In this document: piece by piece, positions 8,758-16,598 of the stretch
How positions within the stretch are numbered: position 1 is the first letter of the stretch
Layout: each line of letters opens with the position of its first letter
From: Halanaerobiales bacterium
GTDB taxonomy: Bacteria > Bacillota > Halanaerobiia > Halanaerobiales > DTU029
Direction: 5' to 3'
DNA length: 34,566 nt
NCBI GenBank assembly: GCA_022360715.1
Contig: JAKSCG010000171.1
Location: 1 to 34,566 of the forward strand
Notes under the pieces: generated by a model
Seen by the model: the letters and a program-made list of their open reading frames with translations, nothing else
Databases searched by the model: none
Told to the model about the DNA's origin: nothing
Program-made: the position numbers and the translations under genes

Positions 8758-9777
8758 TTATAATTCCTGCCATTCCAACACTTTGATCTGCCATTCCCCG
8801 GCCTCATTCCGGGTCCGCTCCACCAGTACACACAGCTCCACTTCTGCTTTTTCCTGAGCGGAAAAAGCCCGGGACGAAATAATAAAGTAGCGGGAAGCGG
8901 TAGTAAAATAACCCCTGATTTGGGCCATCTCCTCTTCGGTCAGCATCCCGGCCAACTGTTCCACCCCTGTGATCTCGTTCTCCTGACGGTATGCGTCAAT
9001 TCTGTCCGCTAAACCGGACCTGAGCTCGAACCCCTTCAGAATAAGTCTTAAGGGCTCAAGCGGTACCAGGTTAATATTGACCCGTCCCTCTACTGTCAAA
9101 TAAGGTTTGAGCTGTTGATAGACAATCAGGTCCAGCCCTTCGATCCGGAGAGGAAGTTGGTCGAGGGAATCAAGATATAGGTTGGTATGCTCGCTCCGCA
9201 ATTCCTGCAATCCGTTGCTAATTACCTTGATCTGCTCCGGCTCAATCTCCAGATAAAGCAATAACTTGCCAAGCGAGGTGAGACTATCCCGGTTAATATT
9301 GAACTTTCCCAGAGTGCTGACCATATTTTGGGCCTTTTGATAATCTTCCCCGAACAAATCCCTGATCAGCAACAAATGCGGAATTATCGTTTCCCGGGTA
9401 ACCAAAGATAATTGCTCATTCCACCAGGTTAACGTTGTCAGGAGTTCTTCTTGATCATAATTAAGATTGATCCGGCTACCAACATCCGCTATCTCTACCA
9501 GGTAGTCCAGGCTATTAAGCGAACCGGTCAGTTGCTGGGCCCAGTCGTCCCGATCGCTATCAGCTAATGTATCATCTTCCTGCAATTTAGCAATCCCGGC
9601 GGCAATACCGGAGAGCGCAGTCTGTCTGGCCAGCTTTTCCTGCTGCTGATAACTGAGCAGCAGGTTATCCAGTGTAATTTCGTCTACCAGATTAAGCAAA
9701 ATAATCGAAAGGATCACCAGGATCCAGATTACGATGATCAAAGTATATCCCGCTTCGTCTTGACGATAATTGCCCAT
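8758..9777 (-). CDS. gspK: Minor pseudopilin GspK
   Basis: Largest minor pseudopilin, capping the pseudopilus tip. 339 residues. The leader MGNYRQDEAG is followed by YTLIIVIWILVILSIILLN; mature position 5 is Ile rather than Glu, which is characteristic of GspK. The large alpha-helical insert (about 90-250) includes the SAM-like helix-hairpin segments near RVNINLVPLEPLRLILKGF and GVEQLAGMLTEEEM, the usual GspK domain. It is the first gene of the secretion operon, with AGGAG nine bases before ATG. The presence of GspK argues for a true T2SS rather than a type IV pilus locus. Confidence 0.9.
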   Translation of the reverse strand: MGNYRQDEAGYTLIIVIWILVILSIILLNLVDEITLDNLLLSYQQQEKLARQTALSGIAAGIAKLQEDDTLADSDRDDWAQQLTGSLNSLDYLVEIADVGSRINLNYDQEELLTTLTWWNEQLSLVTRETIIPHLLLIRDLFGEDYQKAQNMVSTLGKFNINRDSLTSLGKLLLYLEIEPEQIKVISNGLQELRSEHTNLYLDSLDQLPLRIEGLDLIVYQQLKPYLTVEGRVNINLVPLEPLRLILKGFELRSGLADRIDAYRQENEITGVEQLAGMLTEEEMAQIRGYFTTASRYFIISSRAFSAQEKAEVELCVLVERTRNEAGEWQIKVLEWQEL

Positions 9778-9891
9778 TATCTACTCCTATTTCCCATCTC
9801 TTCTATAATCTATTATATTTTGGCAAAAGATAATTATATAATTCTTGATCGGCCTTTTTTTTCCTGCCTATTTCTTGAAAATATTATATTT

Positions 9892-11016
9892 TTAAGAGAC
9901 CCCGCTTTCAAAATTGGAATCGATCGATTCGATATTATCCAAATAAATGTGTTCGAGGGCTTCGATTAAAAAAGGGATGTTCTGTTCTTTTAAGATATCA
10001 ATTACCTCTTTCGGGGCTTCCGGATTTTTCACCAGGGCAAAGATGTATTTAATCCCGTTATAACCGAGGTTTAAAAGAGCCTCTGTCGCCGAAATACGAA
10101 CAATGGCACTGTTATCAGTCAGTGCCTCGGCCAAAAAAGGAGCTGCTTTAAGCAATTGTAATTTCCCCAAAGTTTTGGCCGATTGACTTCTAACTCCCCA
10201 GTTGCTGTCATGGAGTGACTCAATAATTTTATCGGAAATCTCCTCTTGCACCTGGTAATTGGCTAGTTTTTGAATGACATGAATTTTAACCTCCGGATTA
10301 TCACTATCTAAAAGGTTTACTAAAATCTGCTGGAATTTTTCATTCTGGTATTCCCCGATAATATCAACACACCAGATAATGATGGTGGGATCAGATTGAT
10401 AAATAAAGGTGGTTAATTTATCGGCTACGGCAGTCCCGGCCTTTTTAAATAATTCTTTCATATGGGCGAGGACATTACTGTCTTTCGTATAGGCTAAGTA
10501 TTCAATCAGCGAATAAATAACCTTGTCTGATTTGAAAGTTGCTAAACCATCGATCACCAGGTTAATAATCTCTAAATTATCTTCATACAGAAAGGTTATT
10601 AGGTAATCCGCTGCCTGTGGCACCGATAACCTGGTAAAAATAGATATCCCTAACTCGATTTGATTTTTTCTACGCTTACCGGTGGAGTTGAGCACGGCCA
10701 GATATATTTTTTTGACATTTTCTATTCTGTTTAAATATTTTTTTACGGCAATATACTGGGCTGAATCTAAATTATCCTGATCCAAAAAGTAGTCGATAAT
10801 CGCTAAATCGCTGCCGATCAATTTTTCTAACGCCCGCTCGGGATTTTTCAATAACAGACTCCTGATTTTATTGATAGTTAATTTTTTGCTATATTTCTCT
10901 CTTACCAATAAAAATACCATAAAAACAAATAGCAGCCCGGTCAGACTGAAATAATATAAGGGATACTGTCTCAATAAAAAATATATCCTGCTCAAAAAAC
11001 TAGCTAATAACTCCAT
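9892..11016 (-). CDS. Membrane-anchored HEAT-repeat protein
   Basis: 374 residues. An N-terminal membrane helix at about 17-38 (YPLYYFSLTGLLFVFMVFLLV) is followed by a long cytoplasmic alpha-solenoid: repeated helix pairs such as DNPEVKIHVIQKLANYQ, DSNWGVRSQSAKTLGKLQ and DNSAIVRISATEALLNLG in the C-terminal half are classic HEAT/PBS-lyase-like repeats. Such scaffolds bind proteins; no catalytic motif is visible. GGAGG lies seven bases before the ATG at 11016. It ends 114 bases before gspK on the same strand, so it may be cotranscribed with the secretion operon and act as an accessory scaffold there, but this is only positional inference. Confidence 0.75.
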   Translation of the reverse strand: MELLASFLSRIYFLLRQYPLYYFSLTGLLFVFMVFLLVREKYSKKLTINKIRSLLLKNPERALEKLIGSDLAIIDYFLDQDNLDSAQYIAVKKYLNRIENVKKIYLAVLNSTGKRRKNQIELGISIFTRLSVPQAADYLITFLYEDNLEIINLVIDGLATFKSDKVIYSLIEYLAYTKDSNVLAHMKELFKKAGTAVADKLTTFIYQSDPTIIIWCVDIIGEYQNEKFQQILVNLLDSDNPEVKIHVIQKLANYQVQEEISDKIIESLHDSNWGVRSQSAKTLGKLQLLKAAPFLAEALTDNSAIVRISATEALLNLGYNGIKYIFALVKNPEAPKEVIDILKEQNIPFLIEALEHIYLDNIESIDSNFESGVS

Positions 11017-11156
11017 GCTCTTACCTCCAGACAGAAAAATTACCGTATTTTTTATTATCTTATAATCTTATTATATAACAAAATATACATTTTTTTTGCT
11101 CAAAATGTCGAGTTAACTAATTTTAGGTCTATTTCCCTACCAAAATATAGGTTAAT

Positions 11157-11190
11157 AAAAAAAACCAGGTGATATATAATATCCCCTGGT
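11157..11190 (-). terminator. Intrinsic terminator of the TRAP/LarA/TauE operon
   Basis: On the minus strand a 12-pair stem with one mismatch (arms 11079-11090 equivalent to 11179-11190 and 11164-11175, three-base loop ATA) ends in a run of seven T at 11163-11157. It lies 28 bases past the TauE-type gene stop. On the plus strand no T run follows, so it acts in one direction only. Confidence 0.85.
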
Positions 11191-11217
11191 CGTATACGCT
11201 GCCTTATCTTGAGCTTT

Positions 11218-12171
11218 CTATTTACTTTGATGCGATTCTACTTTTCCGCTGGTCAGTGTTAAGCAATAATAATATTTAATAATAATGATTAAAGTTACGA
11301 TTAAAACCAGACTAAAGGTATAGACTAACGAAATTATCGTCATTTCCAGCTGTCTTAATACTATCCCCAGTGAAGCAAGTAGTAAAAAGGTTGAATAAAA
11401 TCTTTGGAGGTTAGCCGGTGATATATTATTGAGTGCGCTAACCCCAAATTTAATGCCAAAGGCAGTCCCGACACATAAAACAACTACTACAAAAAAGACG
11501 ACCACGCCTGATAACAAATAAAGATAGGTCCCGAAAACAGAAGAAATCAAAATGACCAGCAGGCTTGTCCCAACTGCTTTATGGCTATCCATCCCCAGGA
11601 TCAGGATAAAAAGCGGAACGAGGATAAAACCTCCGCCCACCCCCATAAAACCCTGCAAGAAGCCGACAAATAGTCCGATCAATAACAAACTCCAGAGCGA
11701 TACCGTAAAATCATACATTTTAAGATAGGGGGGGAATCCCTTAACCTGCTCCTGCGACGGAACCGCCTTTTTCCTTTGATTTTGTTGTTTAAGTAAAGGG
11801 ATGCTCCCTAATAGAAAAAGCAGGAAGATATAGACCAGTCTAATATAAAAACCGGCGACACTTAATTGATCCAGATAAACAACCAGCGGCTGGGATAGAC
11901 GGACCCCCAGCAAAGTACTTGCCCCGACAATCAGGCCCACTTTCGGCAATATATTCCTCTGAAAATAGTGCTTAATCCCTCCGACCAGCGAAGAAAACAC
12001 TGTAAAGGAAATACCGGTCGCGACCGCATTAATCATCGGCAATCCCAGAATATTGAGAAAAGGTGTGATAATAAAGGCTCCCCCTACCCCAAAGAATCCG
12101 CTCAATACCCCACAACAAAAACCTAGTGCTAATAAGATTAAACCATTGAACAAGTTCATTTCCAGATTCAT
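11218..12171 (-). CDS. TauE/SafE (DUF81) family membrane exporter
   Basis: Polytopic membrane protein of 317 residues. The two halves carry the family's repeated motifs: GFCCGVLSGFFGVGGAFIITP near residue 17 and GLFVGFLQGFMGVGGGFILVP near 165, each at the start of a four-helix bundle; about eight helices in all. TauE/SafE members move sulfite, sulfoacetate and other small organic anions, usually out of the cell. It is the last gene of the operon with the LarA homologue, dehydrogenase and TRAP transporter, 46 bases after the LarA homologue, so it may export a product or by-product of that pathway. The substrate cannot be read from sequence. Confidence 0.88.
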   Translation of the reverse strand: MNLEMNLFNGLILLALGFCCGVLSGFFGVGGAFIITPFLNILGLPMINAVATGISFTVFSSLVGGIKHYFQRNILPKVGLIVGASTLLGVRLSQPLVVYLDQLSVAGFYIRLVYIFLLFLLGSIPLLKQQNQRKKAVPSQEQVKGFPPYLKMYDFTVSLWSLLLIGLFVGFLQGFMGVGGGFILVPLFILILGMDSHKAVGTSLLVILISSVFGTYLYLLSGVVVFFVVVVLCVGTAFGIKFGVSALNNISPANLQRFYSTFLLLASLGIVLRQLEMTIISLVYTFSLVLIVTLIIIIKYYYCLTLTSGKVESHQSK

Positions 12172-12217
12172 TTAATTCCATCTCTCTTTCAGCAATTAAT
12201 CAGTCCTTACCAGATTG

Positions 12218-13663
12218 CTAAGCGCGTTCATCATCTTGCATCATCAGGTGAACCCCGGCTGTTCGGAAAGTCTTAGGTAAGGCTAAAATCCTGGGTTCTT
12301 TCCCCACATATTTTTCAGCATCTTGTAAGGCCGCTGCAAAACTACCCTTCGTCTTCATCCCCATTCCCCGCGCATATCCCGGTTGATAAGCACCGACAAT
12401 ATAAATAGCAGCTGCCTGATCCTGGGCAATTTGACCGCATGAAATCATGGAAAAAGCGTGAAAAGGGTGATATCCATAATTATACCGGTATTGATCAATA
12501 TATTCCTGTTTGCGGGCGATATACTCCCCTCCATATATTATAACATCTTCCAGGGAATTTTTATAATCTTTTTGATAAGTTTCATAAACCTCCCGATAGG
12601 AGGGGAACTCCTCATCATGAAAATACCCGTTACAGATTGAAGAACAGATAATCACAAAATTATCTTTCAGCACCCGCTTATGCCTAATTACATTAGCCGC
12701 AATTGCCTGTAGCATCAAGATCGGATTGGTCCCATGACCATTTCCGTAATGGAAATACTGAGGCATACCAAAGAGCATCACATCAAATTTCTCCCTGGCC
12801 CAGGGAATATATGTCCGCTGGTCGGCCACTGCCCAGGATAGGGGCTGGATCTCTTTGCCATAACCGCTAAAAATGGCAATCTGTCGCTGGTAGGTATCCA
12901 AAACGGCGTCACAAACAAAGAACTTATGACCCATCCTTTCTTCCATATGTTGTCCGATCGCGTCAAACTTTTGGCGCATTAGACTATCGGAACTGACCGG
13001 GGTAAAATCATGACGATGCATAACTGTCGGGACATGGTGGGAAGCGATACTTTCCCAGGTTGTAATCCCGGTCGCACAGTGTTTATAACCCCCGGAATAG
13101 CCGCCGTAAGGGTTACCAAGGGTATGGCCAATCAAAACAGCCAGATCGGATTGATAAACCTCTTTATTCATAATTACCCGGTCCCCTAGCTGATCATAGC
13201 CCAGGTCAACCAGATTGTCCCACTCCTCGGAATCATGATTAACGATTTGATGAGTCGGGTAAAACTGATTAAATACCTCTTCCCCCAGGAGGGATTTAAT
13301 CTCTTCCGGGGTATTCTTGCGGTGCAATCCGTTAGAACAGATCAGTTTTATATCCTGTTTTTTCACACCGGCTTTCCGACATTCCTCAATGATGATCGGG
13401 ATGGCAACTCTACGATGTGAATTATCCTGAAATCCCCCTTTGACTCGATCCGGAAAAATAATTGTTACTTTGGACCCTTTTCCGACCAGTTCAGCAATCG
13501 GGGGCATACCAATCGGATTTAGAATTGACTCCCGGGTAGCCGGCCGCGGATCTGTTAAATAATCCGGATCCGGAACAGTCTCCCCCGGGATAAAAACCTC
13601 CGTTGAATCAGGCAAATTTGCTTCCATCAATCCCTGACCATATTCCAACATTATTTTTTTCAT
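12218..13663 (-). CDS. LarA-family nickel-pincer hydroxyacid racemase/epimerase homologue
   Basis: 481-residue member of the LarA superfamily (lactate racemase and relatives, including 2-epimerases of sugar acids), enzymes using a covalently bound nickel-pincer nucleotide. Visible landmarks: FPDRVKGG (Asp72, Arg73), NGLHRKNTPEE with His114 matching His108 of Lactiplantibacillus LarA, the cofactor-lysine loop GGYSGGYKH with Lys194 (LarA Lys184), and ASHH with His210 at the spacing of nickel-ligand His200. The position corresponding by spacing to catalytic His174 is Asn184, with a His four residues earlier (His180), so the acid/base pair may differ. AAGGAGG lies eight bases before the ATG. No larB, larC or larE is present here. 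It sits between a beta-hydroxyacid dehydrogenase and a TauE exporter, so a 2-hydroxy acid other than lactate is likely. Confidence 0.85.
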   Translation of the reverse strand: MKKIMLEYGQGLMEANLPDSTEVFIPGETVPDPDYLTDPRPATRESILNPIGMPPIAELVGKGSKVTIIFPDRVKGGFQDNSHRRVAIPIIIEECRKAGVKKQDIKLICSNGLHRKNTPEEIKSLLGEEVFNQFYPTHQIVNHDSEEWDNLVDLGYDQLGDRVIMNKEVYQSDLAVLIGHTLGNPYGGYSGGYKHCATGITTWESIASHHVPTVMHRHDFTPVSSDSLMRQKFDAIGQHMEERMGHKFFVCDAVLDTYQRQIAIFSGYGKEIQPLSWAVADQRTYIPWAREKFDVMLFGMPQYFHYGNGHGTNPILMLQAIAANVIRHKRVLKDNFVIICSSICNGYFHDEEFPSYREVYETYQKDYKNSLEDVIIYGGEYIARKQEYIDQYRYNYGYHPFHAFSMISCGQIAQDQAAAIYIVGAYQPGYARGMGMKTKGSFAAALQDAEKYVGKEPRILALPKTFRTAGVHLMMQDDERA

Positions 13664-13698
13664 CTACAATTCCTCCTTAAATATTATTATATTTTACC

Positions 13699-14586
13699 TT
13701 AAATATCAACTTTTACCCCGCTTAAATCCTCATAAACCTTGACAATGCTTGAGCTATCTTCACTCCCCAGCCCTTTGAATAAAGCAATTTCATTTACTTT
13801 CTGATTAACCTCTGAAATAAACAACGGTGCTGCTGCCTTTTTAGCCATCTCAATTCCAAGTGCCATATCTTTATGGAGCAGTTCAACTGAAAACTTAGGC
13901 TCAAAATTCCTCTCCAGTATTTTAGGACCTAATTCCAGAAAAAGATTACTGACAGTAGCAGCACCACTTCCGGCAATCGTTTCAAACAAAACTTTAGGAT
14001 TTAATCCAAGCTTAGCACTTATCGCCATAATTTCCGAAGTTACTGTATTTATGGCGCCAAACATCATATTATTCAATAATTTAAGGACATTACCGGAACC
14101 GGAAGAGCCTATATATACGATATTTTTAGCTATCACATCTAAATCCTCTTTAATTCTTGCTAAAACCTGTTTTTCACCTCCGATCGGAAGTGTCCAGTTA
14201 CCACATCCATGTGGTCTTCCTAGTACAGGCGCATCTAAGTAATCAAACCCTCTCTCTTTGGCCTTTTCTGCATTTTTTTGTGTAGAAAAAGGATCAACAG
14301 TGCTCATATCTACGATACAATCCCCTGTTGAGTAACCTGCAAAAATACCATTTTTACTGGTTAAAACATCTTTGACTTGCGCAGGCCCGGGCAAAATAAT
14401 TAAAACCAGTCCGGCTTTTTCCGATACATGCTTGGGAGCTTTTTCACCAATTGCACCGATTGTGATCGCTTTTTTTACCGCTTCCATATTTATATCATAA
14501 ACCAATACCTGATAACCGGCTTCCAGATACTTTTCCACCATAGCCATGCCCATATTACCCATACCAATAATCCCAATTTGTTTCAT
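13699..14586 (-). CDS. NAD(P)-dependent beta-hydroxyacid dehydrogenase (HIBADH family)
   Basis: 295-residue beta-hydroxyacid dehydrogenase. The Rossmann motif GIIGMGNMGMAM (6-16) binds the dinucleotide; Asp31 after strand two (VLVYDIN) favours NAD. The C-terminal domain has the catalytic lysine in GNVLKLLNNMM (Lys169, with Asn172 and Asn173). The substrate loop at 119-134 reads DAPVLGRPHGCGNWTL instead of the usual DAPVSGG-type sequence, so it is not a standard 3-hydroxyisobutyrate or tartronate-semialdehyde reductase; Arg125 may hold an anionic substrate group. It follows dctM by 37 bases. It probably oxidises or reduces an intermediate of the imported hydroxy acid. Confidence 0.88.
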   Translation of the reverse strand: MKQIGIIGMGNMGMAMVEKYLEAGYQVLVYDINMEAVKKAITIGAIGEKAPKHVSEKAGLVLIILPGPAQVKDVLTSKNGIFAGYSTGDCIVDMSTVDPFSTQKNAEKAKERGFDYLDAPVLGRPHGCGNWTLPIGGEKQVLARIKEDLDVIAKNIVYIGSSGSGNVLKLLNNMMFGAINTVTSEIMAISAKLGLNPKVLFETIAGSGAATVSNLFLELGPKILERNFEPKFSVELLHKDMALGIEMAKKAAAPLFISEVNQKVNEIALFKGLGSEDSSSIVKVYEDLSGVKVDI

Positions 14587-14623
14587 TTATTGCACCTCTG
14601 TTTAATAAATTAAGATTTATTTA

Positions 14624-15904
14624 TTACAATAGCAAATTTGGTAGCCACATAACAATATTCGGGAAAAAAACTAATAACAATAAAGTACAGACCAGGACAA
14701 TAATAAACGGAATTGTCTCGCGAATAATCGCGGCAAAGGGAGCTGAAGAAATTTTCTGGACAATAAAGATATTTAGGCCAAATGGTGGTGTTAAAAGACC
14801 AATCATTAGATTTAAAACCGCAATAACCCCAAAAAACACCGGATCAATACCCAGCGCAGTAAGAACTGGCAAAAATACCGGTACTGCAATTGTTAAAATT
14901 GCAATTAATTCCATAAACATCCCCATAATTAATAATATTACATTTATGATTAACATCAAGATAATCGGACTCTGTGAGATCGAAAGAAGCCCCTGCTGGA
15001 TTATCTGTGGAATCTGTTCAACTGAAACCAACCAGCCATAAAGACTGGCTGCGGCAACTATCAACATAATTGAAGCAGTAGTATGACCGGCCTCGATAAA
15101 AATACGTGGAACTTCTTTTATTTTTATATTACGGTAAATAAAAATACCGAGAAATAAGGAATAAAAAACTGCTACGGAAGCAGCCTCAGTCGGACTAAAG
15201 ACCCCACCCCAAATTCCCCCCAGAATTATAACCGGTAAAAGCATCGCCGGAAATGATTCCAGAACAATTTTACTCAATTTCCGCCATCCCGGCCATTTGC
15301 TTTTTATGTTTAACTCGTGTTTTCGGGCAATAAAATAAATAATGATCATCATTGCAATCCCCATAATAACTCCAGGAACTGCCCCGGCAAGAAATAAGGC
15401 CCCAATTGAGGTTCCCGATATAACTCCGTAGATCACCATTGGAACACTGGGCGGAATAATTGGCCCAATCGTTGAAGAAGCGGCTGTTACTGCTGCACTG
15501 AAAGATTTACTATATCCTTGATCATTCATTGCCTTAATTTCAATCATTCCTAATCCTGAAGCATCAGCAACCGCTGAACCTGACATCCCGGAGAAGAGCA
15601 TACTGGCTAAAACATTGACATGAGCAAGCCCGCCTGTGATATGTCCGACCAGGGCATTAGCCAGTTTAAAAATCCTTTCGGTTGCTCCCGACACATTCAT
15701 TATTTCAGCAGCAAGAATAAACAAGGGTATCGCCAACAGCGGAAAACTGTCCAGAGAATTGGACAAACGCTGTGCGATTATCAAAAGGGGTAAAGAACCT
15801 TCATACAATATTAAAGCCAAGCTAGTAAGCAAAAGCGAAAACGAAATAGGTATCCCCAGGATCAAAAAAAATATTAGTCCACCAACTAAAATCAAAATAG
15901 ACAT
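14624..15904 (-). CDS. dctM: TRAP transporter large permease, DctM family
   Basis: Large membrane subunit that carries the substrate using a sodium gradient. 426 residues with about twelve hydrophobic segments and the DctM landmarks: LVGGLIFFLILGIPISFSLLLTS at the N-terminus, NVLASMLFSGMSGSAVADASGLGMIEI, and AASSTIGPIIPPSVPMVIYG. The length is full for the family. It is preceded by AAGGAGGTAAC and lies 31 bases after dctQ, in the usual P-Q-M order. The DctM type with DctP (not the TAXI type) predicts C4 to C6 carboxylates, sugar acids or sulfonates as substrates. Confidence 0.95.
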   Translation of the reverse strand: MSILILVGGLIFFLILGIPISFSLLLTSLALILYEGSLPLLIIAQRLSNSLDSFPLLAIPLFILAAEIMNVSGATERIFKLANALVGHITGGLAHVNVLASMLFSGMSGSAVADASGLGMIEIKAMNDQGYSKSFSAAVTAASSTIGPIIPPSVPMVIYGVISGTSIGALFLAGAVPGVIMGIAMMIIIYFIARKHELNIKSKWPGWRKLSKIVLESFPAMLLPVIILGGIWGGVFSPTEAASVAVFYSLFLGIFIYRNIKIKEVPRIFIEAGHTTASIMLIVAAASLYGWLVSVEQIPQIIQQGLLSISQSPIILMLIINVILLIMGMFMELIAILTIAVPVFLPVLTALGIDPVFFGVIAVLNLMIGLLTPPFGLNIFIVQKISSAPFAAIIRETIPFIIVLVCTLLLLVFFPNIVMWLPNLLL

Positions 15905-15935
15905 AATTGTTACCTCCTTTCAAACAAAATTCTGA

Positions 15936-16430
15936 TCAATTGCTCTGACTACCCGAATGAGTAAATACCTTTTTAGCCGTGTTAAATACATTTATTATCG
16001 AATATAACATCATCAGAAAAGAACCTATGATCACCGGAATAACCATCATAATCATCGGTAAATTAGTTGCTGACAACCTAATATTTGAAGTTGTCAGGAC
16101 AATTTTAATTCCACCATAAAGTGTATAATACATAATTATTCCAATTAAGCAACCTCTGATCACATCCAAGATGTTTTTATATTTATCCGGGAACGAAAGA
16201 CTATCAATTAAATCAATCCTGATATGTGTTTTCCTTTTTGAAGAAAGTGCTCCCCCCAGGAAGACCAGAAATATAAAAATTATTCTGGAAAGTTCTTCCG
16301 GCCAGGATAAGGGATTATCCAGTATAAAGCGGTTAAAGACCTGAAGTAATACAATTATCGTAATTAAGGCCAGGCCAAGTCCTACTACCCACTCCACAAG
16401 TTTATTTAGCCAGAAAAGAAGCTTATTCAT
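15936..16430 (-). CDS. dctQ: TRAP transporter small permease, DctQ family
   Basis: Small four-helix membrane subunit, 164 residues, needed with DctM for transport. The first two helices (VGLGLALITIIVLLQVFNRFIL and IIFIFLVFLGGALSS) flank the family motif NPLSWPEELSR, followed by KTHIRIDL. AAGGAGGTAGT precedes the ATG. It is separated from dctP by 168 bases holding a long inverted repeat, which probably makes the binding protein more abundant than the permeases. Confidence 0.94.
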   Translation of the reverse strand: MNKLLFWLNKLVEWVVGLGLALITIIVLLQVFNRFILDNPLSWPEELSRIIFIFLVFLGGALSSKRKTHIRIDLIDSLSFPDKYKNILDVIRGCLIGIIMYYTLYGGIKIVLTTSNIRLSATNLPMIMMVIPVIIGSFLMMLYSIINVFNTAKKVFTHSGSQSN

Positions 16431-16464
16431 ACTACCTCCTTAATATAATTAATTAAACAATTTG

Positions 16465-16559
16465 TTAAATAGTGCCCACTAATAACATGTTCATCAACTA
16501 ATTTACTTGCCATTTCAAGCTATACAATCAGTAGTAATGTTATCGGGGGCACTATTTAA
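16465..16559 (-). repeat. Long inverted repeat between dctP and dctQ
   Basis: A perfect 13-base inverted repeat (TTAAATAGTGCCC at 16465-16477, GGGCACTATTTAA at 16547-16559) is continued inward by a second 7-base pair of arms (16482-16488 and 16537-16543) around a 48-base loop. There is no T run, so it is not a simple terminator. Such stem-loops after binding-protein genes often protect the upstream mRNA or damp the downstream genes; this role is inferred. Confidence 0.75.
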
Positions 16560-16598
16560 GATATTAACTTAATAAAAAATATTGATAATATTTGATAA

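Noticed and set aside
9778..9891. Promoter of the T2SS operon upstream of gspK
   Set aside because: Two TATAAT-like words are visible, but neither has a recognisable -35 at proper distance, so no site is called.
12458..12966. Open frames of about 60 codons within the LarA homologue
   Set aside because: Shadows of a conserved gene in other frames, without ribosome sites.
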